Shown here one piece after another: positions 48,851-57,221 of a stretch of 64,000 nucleotides of DNA. Within the stretch, counting starts at the first letter, position 1, and each line of letters begins with the position of its first letter. Below the pieces are notes generated by a model. The model searched no databases, was not told the DNA's origin, and saw only the letters and a list, made by a program, of their open reading frames with translations. Location of the stretch: contig NZ_LMHJ01000002.1 of NCBI RefSeq assembly GCF_001427795.1, positions 62,001-126,000 on the forward strand, read 5' to 3'. Source of the stretch: Nocardioides sp. Root682. Its GTDB lineage: Bacteria > Actinomycetota > Actinomycetes > Propionibacteriales > Nocardioidaceae. The position numbers and the translations under genes are program-made.

Positions 48851-51343
48851 TCACCCTGACACATCGGAGGTCAGGCTCGCGGTCAGGATGGCCGACAGCG
48901 GCCCTGCCGCGGCGGCGACTGCCTGGCTTCCGGGCACGCCCGATCCGTCGCGGCGGCCGATGGCTGCGGGCAGGTCGATCGGAGCCCCGCTGGCGGCGGC
49001 GGCGCGGGCGGGCGCCGTACCGGCCCAGGCGAAGACGAGGGTGTCCTCGCCCTTGAGGAACCGGTGGCAACGCACGCCGCCGGTGGCGCGGCCCTTGGCG
49101 GGGTACTCGGCAAAGTCGGTCACCTTGACCGCACCCGGCTCGGTGCCGGGCAGTGCGGTCGACGAGCCGGAGGACGTGACGACCACGGCGGGGGAGGCGA
49201 GGTCGAGGACTCCGAACCACGCGACGCTCTCGCCGGACGTGAGCTTCACGCCGGCCATGCCGCCGCCGGAGCGTCCCTGCGGACGGACCCCCGCGGCGCC
49301 GAAGTGCAGGAGTTGGGCGTCTGTGGTGATGAAGCAGAGCTCTTCGGAGCCGCTGACCAGCTCGACGGCGCCGACGACCTCGTCGCCGTCCGCGAGGCGG
49401 ATGACGTCCCACTCGTCCTTGCTGATGACCTCGGGGTTGACCCGCTTCACGACACCCTGCTTCGTGCCGAGCGCCAGTCCGGGCCCTTCGGTGGCCAGCG
49501 AGGTCAGCGCCAGTGCCCGCTCTCCGGGCGCAAGGTCGAGGACCTCGGTGAGCGGCAGGCCGCCCGAGAGGTTCGGCTCGTTGGCGGACGGCGGGATCGC
49601 GGGAAGGTCCAGGACGCCGAGCCGGAGCAGCCGCCCGGTCGAGGTCAGCACACCCACGTCGGCGCGGGCCGTCGTACGGATGGCGGAGACGATCACGTCG
49701 TGGTTGGCGCGACCGCCGCCGGTGCCGATGTCCTCGGCGTTGGTGGTGCGGGCCAGCAGGCCGGTCGAGGACAGCAGCGCGAAGCAGGGCTCGTCCGCCA
49801 CCTCCAGCGGTGCGGCCGCTGCGGTGATCGCGGTCGAGCCGGCCGACTCGAGCAGGACGGTACGACGGGGGGTGCCGAAGGTCTTGGCGATCTCGGCCAG
49901 CTCGTTGGAGACGACCTTCTTCAGCAGGCCCTCGTCGGCGAGGATCGCGTCGAGCTCCTCGATCTCCTTGCGCAGCTCCGACTGCTCCTTCTCCAGGTCG
50001 ATCCGGGAGAAGCGGGTGAGGCGGCGCAGCTGCATCTCGAGGATGTACTCGGCCTGGGCGTCGGAGAGGTCGAAGACGCTCATCAGGCGCTCGCGTGCGG
50101 TTGCGGCGTCGTCGCTGGTGCGGATCAGCTGGATGACCTCGTCGATGTCGATCAGCGCGAGCAGCAGGCCGTCGACCAGGTGCAGGCGCGCGGCCTTCTT
50201 GTTGCGGCGGAACTGCGAACGACGGCGGACGACCTCGTAGCGGTGCTCGAGGAAGACCTCGAGCAGCTCCTTCAGCCCGAGCGTGCGGGGCTGCCCGTCG
50301 ACGAGCGCGACGTTGTTGATGCCGAAGGACTCCTCCATCGGCGTCTGCTTGTAGAGCTGCTCGAGCAGGGCTTCGGGGACGAAGCCGTTCTTGACCTCGA
50401 TGACCAGGCGCAGGCCGTGCGACCGGTCGGTGAGGTCCTTCATGTCGGCGATGCCCTGGATCTTCTTGGTCTGGACCAGGACCTTGATCCGCTCCATGAC
50501 CTTCTCGGTGCCGATGTTGAAGGGCAGCTCCGTCACGACGATGCCCTTGCGGCGACCGATGGTCTCGATCCGCGCGGTGGCGCGCATCTTGAAGACGCCG
50601 CGGCCGGTCTCGTAGGCGTCGCGGACGCCGTCGAGCCCGACGATCTTGCCGCCCGTCGGGAGATCGGGACCCGGGATGAACCGCATGATCCCGTCGAGGT
50701 CGGTCTTCGGGTGCACGATCAGGTGGCGCAGCGCCTGCACGACCTCGATCAGGTTGTGCGGGGCCATGTTGGTCGCCATGCCGACCGCGATGCCGGTCGT
50801 GCCGTTGACGACGAGGTTCGGGATGGCGGAGGGCAGGACGGTCGGTTCGTACTCGCGGCTGTCGTAGTTGGGCTTGAAGTCGACGGTGTCCTCGTCGATC
50901 GAGTCCGTCATCGCGACCGCGGCGGGCGCCATCCGGGCCTCGGTGTACCGCATCGCCGCCGGCGGGTCCTCGCCACCCGGCGACCCGAAGTTGCCGTGGC
51001 CGTCGACCATCGGCAGCCGCATCGACCACGGTTGCGCCGTACGGACCAGGGCGTCGTAGATGGCCGTGTCGCCGTGCGGGTGCAGGCGACCCATCACCTC
51101 ACCGACGATGCGCGCGCACTTGGAATGGCCGCGGTCGGGCCGCAGGCCCATGTCGTTCATCGTGTAGTAGATCCGGCGCTGGACCGGCTTGAGGCCGTCG
51201 CGCGCGTCGGGCAGGGCCCGGGAGTAGATGACGGAGTAGGCGTACTCCAGGAAGGACGACTGCATCTCGTCACCGATGTCGGTGTCGAGGATGTGCTCCT
51301 CGAAGTCCTCCGGAAGGGGTTCCTGCTTCGTACGACGTGCCAT
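48851..51343 (-). CDS. parC: DNA topoisomerase IV subunit A
   Basis: Using ATG 51343 the product is 830 aa; ATG 51352 (MTRMARRT) is also possible. The N-terminal winged-helix domain has EYAYSVIYSRALPDARDGLK and the catalytic tyrosine Tyr133 in AAMRYTEARM. GHGNFGSPGGEDPPAAM precedes it. The coiled-coil tower contains LQLRRLTRFSRIDLEKEQSE-type heptads, and the C-terminal pinwheel is degenerate, without the gyrase GQRGGKG box. With parE at 43367 this makes the topoisomerase IV pair. It is the first gene of a transcript continuing to lprG and the exporter. Confidence 0.92.
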   Translation of the reverse strand: MARRTKQEPLPEDFEEHILDTDIGDEMQSSFLEYAYSVIYSRALPDARDGLKPVQRRIYYTMNDMGLRPDRGHSKCARIVGEVMGRLHPHGDTAIYDALVRTAQPWSMRLPMVDGHGNFGSPGGEDPPAAMRYTEARMAPAAVAMTDSIDEDTVDFKPNYDSREYEPTVLPSAIPNLVVNGTTGIAVGMATNMAPHNLIEVVQALRHLIVHPKTDLDGIMRFIPGPDLPTGGKIVGLDGVRDAYETGRGVFKMRATARIETIGRRKGIVVTELPFNIGTEKVMERIKVLVQTKKIQGIADMKDLTDRSHGLRLVIEVKNGFVPEALLEQLYKQTPMEESFGINNVALVDGQPRTLGLKELLEVFLEHRYEVVRRRSQFRRNKKAARLHLVDGLLLALIDIDEVIQLIRTSDDAATARERLMSVFDLSDAQAEYILEMQLRRLTRFSRIDLEKEQSELRKEIEELDAILADEGLLKKVVSNELAEIAKTFGTPRRTVLLESAGSTAITAAAAPLEVADEPCFALLSSTGLLARTTNAEDIGTGGGRANHDVIVSAIRTTARADVGVLTSTGRLLRLGVLDLPAIPPSANEPNLSGGLPLTEVLDLAPGERALALTSLATEGPGLALGTKQGVVKRVNPEVISKDEWDVIRLADGDEVVGAVELVSGSEELCFITTDAQLLHFGAAGVRPQGRSGGGMAGVKLTSGESVAWFGVLDLASPAVVVTSSGSSTALPGTEPGAVKVTDFAEYPAKGRATGGVRCHRFLKGEDTLVFAWAGTAPARAAAASGAPIDLPAAIGRRDGSGVPGSQAVAAAAGPLSAILTASLTSDVSG

Positions 51344-51402
51344 GCGGGTCATTCTCACGGGTGGCCCGATGAATCCGGGGAGGTGGTCCGGTCTGTCCCG
51401 AC

Positions 51403-51978
51403 ATGGCAACCGTGATGACGCACGCAGTGGTCTCGGCGGACGGGTTCATCGCCGACGACAACGACGAGGTCGGACCGCTGTTCGACTGGTACTTCAACGG
51501 CGACGTGCCGCTGGACTTCATGGACATGAAGATGTCGCAGGCCTCCTACGACTACACCCGCCCGATGTGGGACTCGATCGGCGCGACGATCATGGGTCGC
51601 CGCCTGTTCGACCAGACGAACGGCTGGGAGGCCCAGCCCCCGGCGGGCGAGCACCTGGTCGTCGTGTCCCACCGGCCCAAGCCGGAGGGCTGGCACCCGG
51701 AGAAGGACGTGCCGTTCTTCGACGACATCGGGGCGGCCGTGGCCGAGGCCCGGGACCGCGCCGGGGACGGCGTCGTCGCGGTCTGCGCGGGCGACGTCGG
51801 CGGCCAGGCGGTCGCGCTCGGGCTGGTCGACGAGGTCGCCATGGACGTCGTCCCGGTGGTGTTCGGGTCGGGCCGGAGGTACTTCGGACCGATCGAGACC
51901 CAGCACCTCCTGGAGGACCCGCACGTGGTCGTCCAGGGCAACCGGGTCCTCCACCTGAGGTTCCGCGTACGCCGGTAG
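51403..51978 (+). CDS. Dihydrofolate reductase/RibD C-terminal-like protein
   Basis: This 191-aa protein begins VMTHAVVSADGFIADDNDEV, the typical first strand and loop of the bacterial DHFR/RibD-C group, with IGATIMGRRLFDQTNGW in the middle and VVAVCAGDVGGQAVALGLVD near the end, where the glycine-rich turn would bind NADPH. Such proteins are widespread in actinobacteria, and for most the substrate is unknown; it need not be a folate reductase. It is divergent from parC with about 60 bp between the starts. Confidence 0.85.
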   Translation: MATVMTHAVVSADGFIADDNDEVGPLFDWYFNGDVPLDFMDMKMSQASYDYTRPMWDSIGATIMGRRLFDQTNGWEAQPPAGEHLVVVSHRPKPEGWHPEKDVPFFDDIGAAVAEARDRAGDGVVAVCAGDVGGQAVALGLVDEVAMDVVPVVFGSGRRYFGPIETQHLLEDPHVVVQGNRVLHLRFRVRR

Positions 51979-52058
51979 GGGTCTCGAGACGGTTGCTGCG
52001 CAACCTCCTCGACCAACGGGACCCGGTTGCTGCGCAACCTCCTCGACCACCGGGACCC
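51979..52058. repeat. Tandem REP-like palindromes
   Basis: A 34-bp unit containing GGTTGCTGCGCAACC (arms GGTTGC/GCAACC) followed by CTCCTCGACCA occurs twice, at 51991-52015 and 52025-52049, after a GTCTCGAGAC dyad at about 51980-51990. The ending CTCGACCACCGG resembles the tail CTCAACCACCGG of the repeat at 19755 and 47522, so it belongs to a related family. It fills the gap between two co-directional genes. Confidence 0.75.
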
Positions 52059-52090
52059 CGGGACGGGGGTCCGACCGATAGATTTCTTCC

Positions 52091-54814
52091 GTGAGCGCTG
52101 GCGACCCGACCCCGACCGAGGAGATTCAGGCACCGCCCGCGCACTGGGAGGGCGACGTACTGCTCCGTGACGGGCGTACGGCGCACATCCGCCCGATCCG
52201 GCCCGACGACGAAGACCTGATGGTCGAGTTCTACGCGCGGGTGTCCGACGAGTCGAAGTACTACCGGTTCTTCTCGCCGATGCCGGTCCTCTCGGACCGC
52301 GACGTACGACGGTTCACGCACGTCGACCACCGGGACCGCGTCGCGCTGGTGATGATCCTGCAGGAGCGCATGATCGCCGTCGGTCGGTACGACGTCGTGG
52401 CTGACAACGAGGCCGAGGTTGCCTTCCTCGTGGAGGACGGGCACCAGGGACGTGGCATCGCGCAGCTGTTGCTCGAGCACCTCGCCCAGGCTGGTCGCGA
52501 GCGAGGGGTCGAGCGCTTCACCGCCGAGGTGCTGCCCGACAACAGCCGGATGATCCACACCTTCCGTGACGCCGGCTACCGGGTGGCCAGCGGCTACCAC
52601 GACGGCGTGATCACCCTCGAGTTCCCGATCGACCCGACCGACACGGCCATCGGGGTGATGCGCGATCGCGAGCACGCCGCGGAGGCGGCCTCCATCCAGC
52701 GCTTCTTCCACCCCAAGTCGGTCGCGATCATCGGCGCCAGTCGCCGCCAGGACACGATCGGCCAGGTGCTGGTCCGCAACCTGGTGACCGCCAATTTCAC
52801 CGGCCGGGTCTACGTCGTGAACCCGAGCGCACCCGCGGTCTCGGGCATGCCGGCCTACAAGAACGTCAACGAGATCCCCGACGACGTCGACGTCGCGATC
52901 GTCGCGGTGCCCGCCGATGCGGTCACCGACGTCGTGCTCGACTGCGCCAACAAGGGCGTGCACGGCCTGATCGTGATCTCCTCCGGCTTCGCGGAGACGG
53001 GGGAGGAGGGTCGCAAGCGTCAGCGGCACCTCGCCGGGCTCTGCCGCTCCTACGGCCTGCGCCTGATCGGACCCAACTGCCTGGGTGTCATCAACACCGA
53101 CCCGACGGTCCAGGTCAACGCGTCCCTCTCGTCGGTCATGCCGACCCGCGGTCGTGCCGGCTTCTTCTGCCAGTCGGGTGCGCTGGGCTCGGCGATCCTC
53201 GAGAAGGTCAAGAACCGTGGCCTCGGCATCTCGACCTTCGTCAGCGCGGGCAACCGTGCCGACGTCTCGGGCAACGACCTCCTGCAGTACTGGGAGGAGG
53301 ACGACGCCACCGAGGTCGTGATGATGTACCTCGAGTCGATCGGTAACCCGCGCAAGTTCTCGCGGATCGCGCGCCGGGTCTCCCAGCGCAAGCCGATCGT
53401 GGCGGTGCGCTCCGGGCGCACCACCCAGGGTGTGCCCATGGGCCACGCCGTACGACGCATCGGTGCGCCCCAGGCCGCGGTGGACGCGATGTTCCGCCAG
53501 GCCGGCGTGATCCAGGTCGACACCCTCGACGACATGTTCGACGTCGCCCAGCTGCTCGCCCACCAGCCCCTTCCTCGCGGACGCCGGGTCGCCATCGTGG
53601 GCAACTCCGACGCACTCGGCCTGCTCGCCGCCGACGCGGCCTCCGCTGTCGGTCTCGTGGTCAACCGCTCCGTCGCCCTCGGTGCGTCCGCCACTGCGGA
53701 GGACTTCGAGGACGCCCTCGACAACGCGATCGACGACCCCGACGTCGACTCGGTGATCGCGGTCTACATCCCGCCGCTCGACGTCACCGGCGAAGAGGTC
53801 GCGAACGTCCTGGCCGCCGTGGGCGAACAGTCCGACAAGCCGCTGGTCTCCTCGTTCCTCGGTGCCGAGGGCATCCCCGAGCTGCTGCGCGTGCCCGACG
53901 TGGCCGGTTCCTCTGCCGGACGTGGCTCGGTTCCGTCGTACCCCGCGGTCGAGGCGGCGGTCCGCGCGCTCGCCCGTGTCGTCGAGTACGCCGTCTGGCT
54001 GCACGCGCCGGACGGTCCGGCCGCCGAGGCGGGCGAGGTGGACCTGCCCGCCGCGCGAAAGCTGGTCGACGGGGTGCTCCGGGCAGCCGGCGACGAGGCC
54101 GGGGACCGTGAGATCGAGCTCGACCAGCTGCTCGTCACCGAGCTGCTGGGCCACTACGGGATCGACCTGTGGCCCACCCGCCCGGTCGCCGACTCGGCCG
54201 CCGCGGTCGTGGCCGGCGAGGACCTCGGCTGGGACGTCGTCCTGAAGTCGACGCTGGACTCGCTGCGCGAGCGACCCGACCAGACGCACGTGTGGCGCAA
54301 CATCAGCGACGCCGACGACATGCGGGACGCGTGGGAGACGCTGACCCAGCTGATCGACCCGACGATGGGCCGGTTCGTGGTCCAGCGCAGCGCACCTCCG
54401 GGCGTCCCGGTCGCCATCCGCTCGTTCGAGGACCCGTTGTTCGGGCCGGTCGTCTCCTTCGGCATCTCCGGTCCGGTGATCGAGCTCCTCGGCGACTGGT
54501 CCTACCGGATTCCGCCGCTGGGTCAGCACGAGGTGGCCTCCATGGTGCGCGAGGTGAAGAGCTCGCCGCTGCTGTTCGGCTACCGCGGCGCCGACGCCGT
54601 CGACGTCGCCGCGGTCGAGGACCTGATCACCCGGGTCGCCGCGCTGAAGAACGACCTGCCGAACGTCAGCTCCCTGGAGCTCACCCTCGTGCTGGCGGGC
54701 GTCGAAGGCGCGCAGACGCTGACCGCGACCGCACGGGTCGCGACGATCAAGGACCCGCGCCCGGACTCGCTGGTACGACGGATGCCCGACCTGGAGTCCA
54801 CCATCCCGGATTGA
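52091..54814 (+). CDS. GNAT acetyltransferase fused to an ADP-forming acyl-CoA synthetase-like protein
   Basis: This 907-aa protein starts at GTG 52091. Residues about 25-185 are a GNAT domain with acetyl-CoA loop VEDGHQGRGIAQLLLEHLAQ. Then comes a CoA-binding Rossmann domain (FFHPKSVAIIGASRRQDTIG), a succinyl-CoA-ligase-like region (LIGPNCLGVINTDPTVQVNA and GVPMGHAVRR, which carries the phosphohistidine-type His), and a C-terminal ATP-grasp domain (LVTELLGHYGIDLW, GRFVVQRSAPPGVPVAIRSF). It relates to the Pat protein-acetyltransferases, in which the synthetase part is often inactive and serves as a sensor; here GNAT is N-terminal. A role in lysine acetylation of acyl-CoA synthetases is likely but not proven. 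Confidence 0.9.
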   Translation: MSAGDPTPTEEIQAPPAHWEGDVLLRDGRTAHIRPIRPDDEDLMVEFYARVSDESKYYRFFSPMPVLSDRDVRRFTHVDHRDRVALVMILQERMIAVGRYDVVADNEAEVAFLVEDGHQGRGIAQLLLEHLAQAGRERGVERFTAEVLPDNSRMIHTFRDAGYRVASGYHDGVITLEFPIDPTDTAIGVMRDREHAAEAASIQRFFHPKSVAIIGASRRQDTIGQVLVRNLVTANFTGRVYVVNPSAPAVSGMPAYKNVNEIPDDVDVAIVAVPADAVTDVVLDCANKGVHGLIVISSGFAETGEEGRKRQRHLAGLCRSYGLRLIGPNCLGVINTDPTVQVNASLSSVMPTRGRAGFFCQSGALGSAILEKVKNRGLGISTFVSAGNRADVSGNDLLQYWEEDDATEVVMMYLESIGNPRKFSRIARRVSQRKPIVAVRSGRTTQGVPMGHAVRRIGAPQAAVDAMFRQAGVIQVDTLDDMFDVAQLLAHQPLPRGRRVAIVGNSDALGLLAADAASAVGLVVNRSVALGASATAEDFEDALDNAIDDPDVDSVIAVYIPPLDVTGEEVANVLAAVGEQSDKPLVSSFLGAEGIPELLRVPDVAGSSAGRGSVPSYPAVEAAVRALARVVEYAVWLHAPDGPAAEAGEVDLPAARKLVDGVLRAAGDEAGDREIELDQLLVTELLGHYGIDLWPTRPVADSAAAVVAGEDLGWDVVLKSTLDSLRERPDQTHVWRNISDADDMRDAWETLTQLIDPTMGRFVVQRSAPPGVPVAIRSFEDPLFGPVVSFGISGPVIELLGDWSYRIPPLGQHEVASMVREVKSSPLLFGYRGADAVDVAAVEDLITRVAALKNDLPNVSSLELTLVLAGVEGAQTLTATARVATIKDPRPDSLVRRMPDLESTIPD

Positions 54815-54864
54815 GGCAGCAGGCGCCGACACGGGGCGTCGGGCGGCCGTGCGAGGATGCGTGC

Positions 54865-55458
54865 ATGCCGAATGCACGTCTTCGCGGTGGCGACGAACCG
54901 GACCGGATCGCCGATCTCCAGACTGCGATCAACCGCACCGGTTACTACCCCGAGGTGGTCGCCGACGCCGTGACCGGCGCCCTGGGTGGCGAAGCGGTCG
55001 TGTCGTACTACGTCCACCACGAGCCGACCTTCGAGCGGGACGAGGTCCGGCGGCACCAGACGGTCGTGGTCCTCACGCCGAGCCGGCTGATCCTCGCGCA
55101 CACCGACGAGCACGCCGGTGACGACCTGCTGCCCGAGCCCTACACTTCGACGTCGACCGAGGCCGTGAGTCTCCGGGCGGTCGCGTCGGTCGTGGTGACC
55201 CGGATGACGACCAACCCGACCGCGGGCCCCACGCCGCCGGCCGAGGCCGTGCTGACGATCGGCTGGGGCGCGGTGAGCCGGGTCGACCTGGAGCCGGCCG
55301 GCTGTGCCGACCCGCAGTGCGATGCCGACCACGGCTACACGGGCAGCCTCTCCTCCGACGACTTCTCGCTCCGGGTGTCGGCCGCCGCCGACGGCAACGA
55401 CGCGGTCGGGGGACTCCTCTCCTTCGCTGCGTCGCTCTCCGCGTTGACCCGGGGCTGA
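54865..55458 (+). CDS. DUF5998 family protein
   Basis: This 197-aa protein has the features of the actinobacterial DUF5998 family: LQTAINRTGYYPEVVADAVT near the start, HHEPTFERDEVRRHQTVVVL with TPSRLILAHTDEHAGD, and CADPQCDADHGYTG, where the cysteine pair and histidine may bind a metal. No function known. It is 7 bp upstream of a phosphodiesterase-like gene, and the pair is conserved near topoisomerase IV genes in related genomes, which suggests they act together. Confidence 0.87.
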   Translation: MPNARLRGGDEPDRIADLQTAINRTGYYPEVVADAVTGALGGEAVVSYYVHHEPTFERDEVRRHQTVVVLTPSRLILAHTDEHAGDDLLPEPYTSTSTEAVSLRAVASVVVTRMTTNPTAGPTPPAEAVLTIGWGAVSRVDLEPAGCADPQCDADHGYTGSLSSDDFSLRVSAAADGNDAVGGLLSFAASLSALTRG

Positions 55459-55465
55459 GATCGCG

Positions 55466-56614
55466 GTGGTCGTGGAGCAGACGGGCGTGGAGGGCTTCTG
55501 CGAGCCGGCGTACGGCGTGCGCTCACTGGGCGACGTCGTACCGGCCGCGGCGCACGCGCTCGGCAGCCCCCTCGGCCCGGCCCCGACCGGGCTGACCCTT
55601 CCGGACGCGGCGTCGTACGTCGTGTTCCTCATCGACGGCCTCGGCGCCCGCCTGCTCGAGCGCTACGCCCATGCTGCGCCGTACCTCTCCTCGCTGCTGG
55701 CGGGCTCCTCGCCGATGACGGCAGGCGTGCCCTCGACCACCACGACCTCATTGACGTCGCTCGGCACCGGCCTGACGCCGGGCGCCCACGGTCTGATCGG
55801 CTTCACGACTCGCGTCCCGGGCACGAACGAGCTGCTGAACGCGCTGCTGTGGGACCGCGACGTGGACCCGGTCCAGTGGCAGCCGCACCAGACGGCGTTC
55901 ACGTCGCTGCAGTACGCCGGCGTGCGGGTCACCGTCGTCAACAAGCGTGAGTTCAACGGCAGCGGCCTGACCGTCGCCGCACACCGTGGCGCCGACTACG
56001 TCGGCGTCGACCGGGTCGGCGAGCGGATCGCGGCCGTGGTGGCTGCGTCCCGCCCGGCTCCGCGGCAGCCGACCTTGACCTATGTCTACGACGGCGACCT
56101 GGACTGGACCGGTCACCGTTGGGGGGTCGCGTCGAGCCAGTGGTTGCAGCAGCTGGCGATGATCGACCACGAGGCCGAGCAGCTGCGGGACGCGCTCCCG
56201 CCAGACCGTCGGCTCCTGGTGATCGCCGACCACGGCATGGTCGACGTCCCAGCCAGCGAGCGGATCGACGTGAACAACAACGACGACCTCCGCTCGGGGG
56301 TCGCCCTGGTCGGCGGTGAGGCGCGGTTCCGCCACCTCTATTGCAGCGGTGGCGCCGTCCCCGACGTCGTCGCCACCTGGCGGTCCGTGCTGGGCGAGCG
56401 GGCCGAGGTGATGACGCGCGGCGAGGCGATCACCCGCGGCTGGTTCGGTCCGGTCGACCCGTCGGTCCTGCCTCGCATCGGCGACGTGGTCGTTGCGTGC
56501 CGGGGTGACTTCGCGGTGCTGTCGACCGAGGGATTCCCCTACGAGTCCAAGCTGATCGGCATGCACGGATCGCTCACGCCCGACGAGATGCTGATCCCGG
56601 TCCTCCTGGACTGA
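55466..56614 (+). CDS. Alkaline-phosphatase-superfamily protein (nucleotide pyrophosphatase/phosphodiesterase-like)
   Basis: This 382-aa protein shows the metal-binding and nucleophile regions of the superfamily: VVFLIDGLGARLLERY, then GVPSTTTTSLTSLGTGLTPG with a Thr/Ser nucleophile cluster, GHRWGVASSQWLQQLAMIDH, and VIADHGMVDV with Asp/His ligands. There is no signal peptide, so it is probably cytosolic. The likely reaction is hydrolysis of phosphodiesters or nucleotide pyrophosphates. The start is GTG 55466, right after the DUF5998 stop. Confidence 0.87.
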   Translation: MVVEQTGVEGFCEPAYGVRSLGDVVPAAAHALGSPLGPAPTGLTLPDAASYVVFLIDGLGARLLERYAHAAPYLSSLLAGSSPMTAGVPSTTTTSLTSLGTGLTPGAHGLIGFTTRVPGTNELLNALLWDRDVDPVQWQPHQTAFTSLQYAGVRVTVVNKREFNGSGLTVAAHRGADYVGVDRVGERIAAVVAASRPAPRQPTLTYVYDGDLDWTGHRWGVASSQWLQQLAMIDHEAEQLRDALPPDRRLLVIADHGMVDVPASERIDVNNNDDLRSGVALVGGEARFRHLYCSGGAVPDVVATWRSVLGERAEVMTRGEAITRGWFGPVDPSVLPRIGDVVVACRGDFAVLSTEGFPYESKLIGMHGSLTPDEMLIPVLLD

Positions 56615-56616
56615 CC

Positions 56617-56642
56617 GAACCTTTCGGCCGCTCGAGTCGTCT
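56617..56642 (+). promoter_or_regulatory. Candidate ECF-sigma promoter
   Basis: GAACC (56617-56621) and CGTCT (56638-56642) are separated by 16 bp, matching the GGAAC / CGTC pattern used by many extracytoplasmic-function sigma factors. They lie about 50 bp upstream of the SigE-family gene, consistent with autoregulation. The predicted start would be about 56649. Confidence 0.5.
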
Positions 56643-56690
56643 GGGAGGTTGACCGGCGCGACACGGCGCCCCGAGGAACCGGAGTCAACC

Positions 56691-57221
56691 ATGGCACGCG
56701 ATCGAGCAGCCTTCGCGGAGTTCGTCGCCGCGCGCTCGTCGGCCCTGCAGCGTGCGGCCTACCTGATGGTGGGTGATGTCGGCCTGGCGCAGGACCTGGT
56801 GCAGGAGGCGCTTACGAAGACGTACGTCGCGTGGCCGCGGCTGCGGGACCCGGCGAATGCCGAGGCCTACACCCGCAAGGCGATCACGACCACCGCGATC
56901 ACGTGGTTCCGCAAGCGGAGCTGGAACGGCGAACGGGCGACCGGTGCAGTGCCAGACCGGGCCACGGGTGGTCACGCCGACGCGCTGGACGTACGGCATT
57001 CGCTGATGCAGGCGCTTGCCCAGCTGCCGCCACGGCAGCGGGCCGTCATCGTGCTGCGCTTCTACGAGGACCTCACCGAACGGCAGACCGCCGAGGTGCT
57101 CGGTTGCGCCGTCGGCACGGTCAAGAGCCAGACCTCGGCCGGGCTCACCAAGCTCCGCGACCTGATGGGCGATGAGCTCGACATCCACGACCTGGTCACC
57201 TCCGAAGGAGTGCTGGCATGA
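56691..57221 (+). CDS. SigE-family (ECF) RNA polymerase sigma factor
   Basis: From ATG 56691 (GGAG at 56681-56684) the product is 176 aa. Region 2 is FAEFVAARSSALQRAAYLMV with LAQDLVQEALTKTYVAWPRL, and region 4 is QALAQLPPRQRAVIVLRFYE, ERQTAEVLGCAVGTVKSQTS. This is the actinobacterial SigE/SigL-like ECF type. A frame extension to TTG 56649 is unlikely. Its TGA overlaps the next start by 4 bp, so a membrane protein that may act as its anti-sigma factor is co-translated. Confidence 0.92.
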   Translation: MARDRAAFAEFVAARSSALQRAAYLMVGDVGLAQDLVQEALTKTYVAWPRLRDPANAEAYTRKAITTTAITWFRKRSWNGERATGAVPDRATGGHADALDVRHSLMQALAQLPPRQRAVIVLRFYEDLTERQTAEVLGCAVGTVKSQTSAGLTKLRDLMGDELDIHDLVTSEGVLA

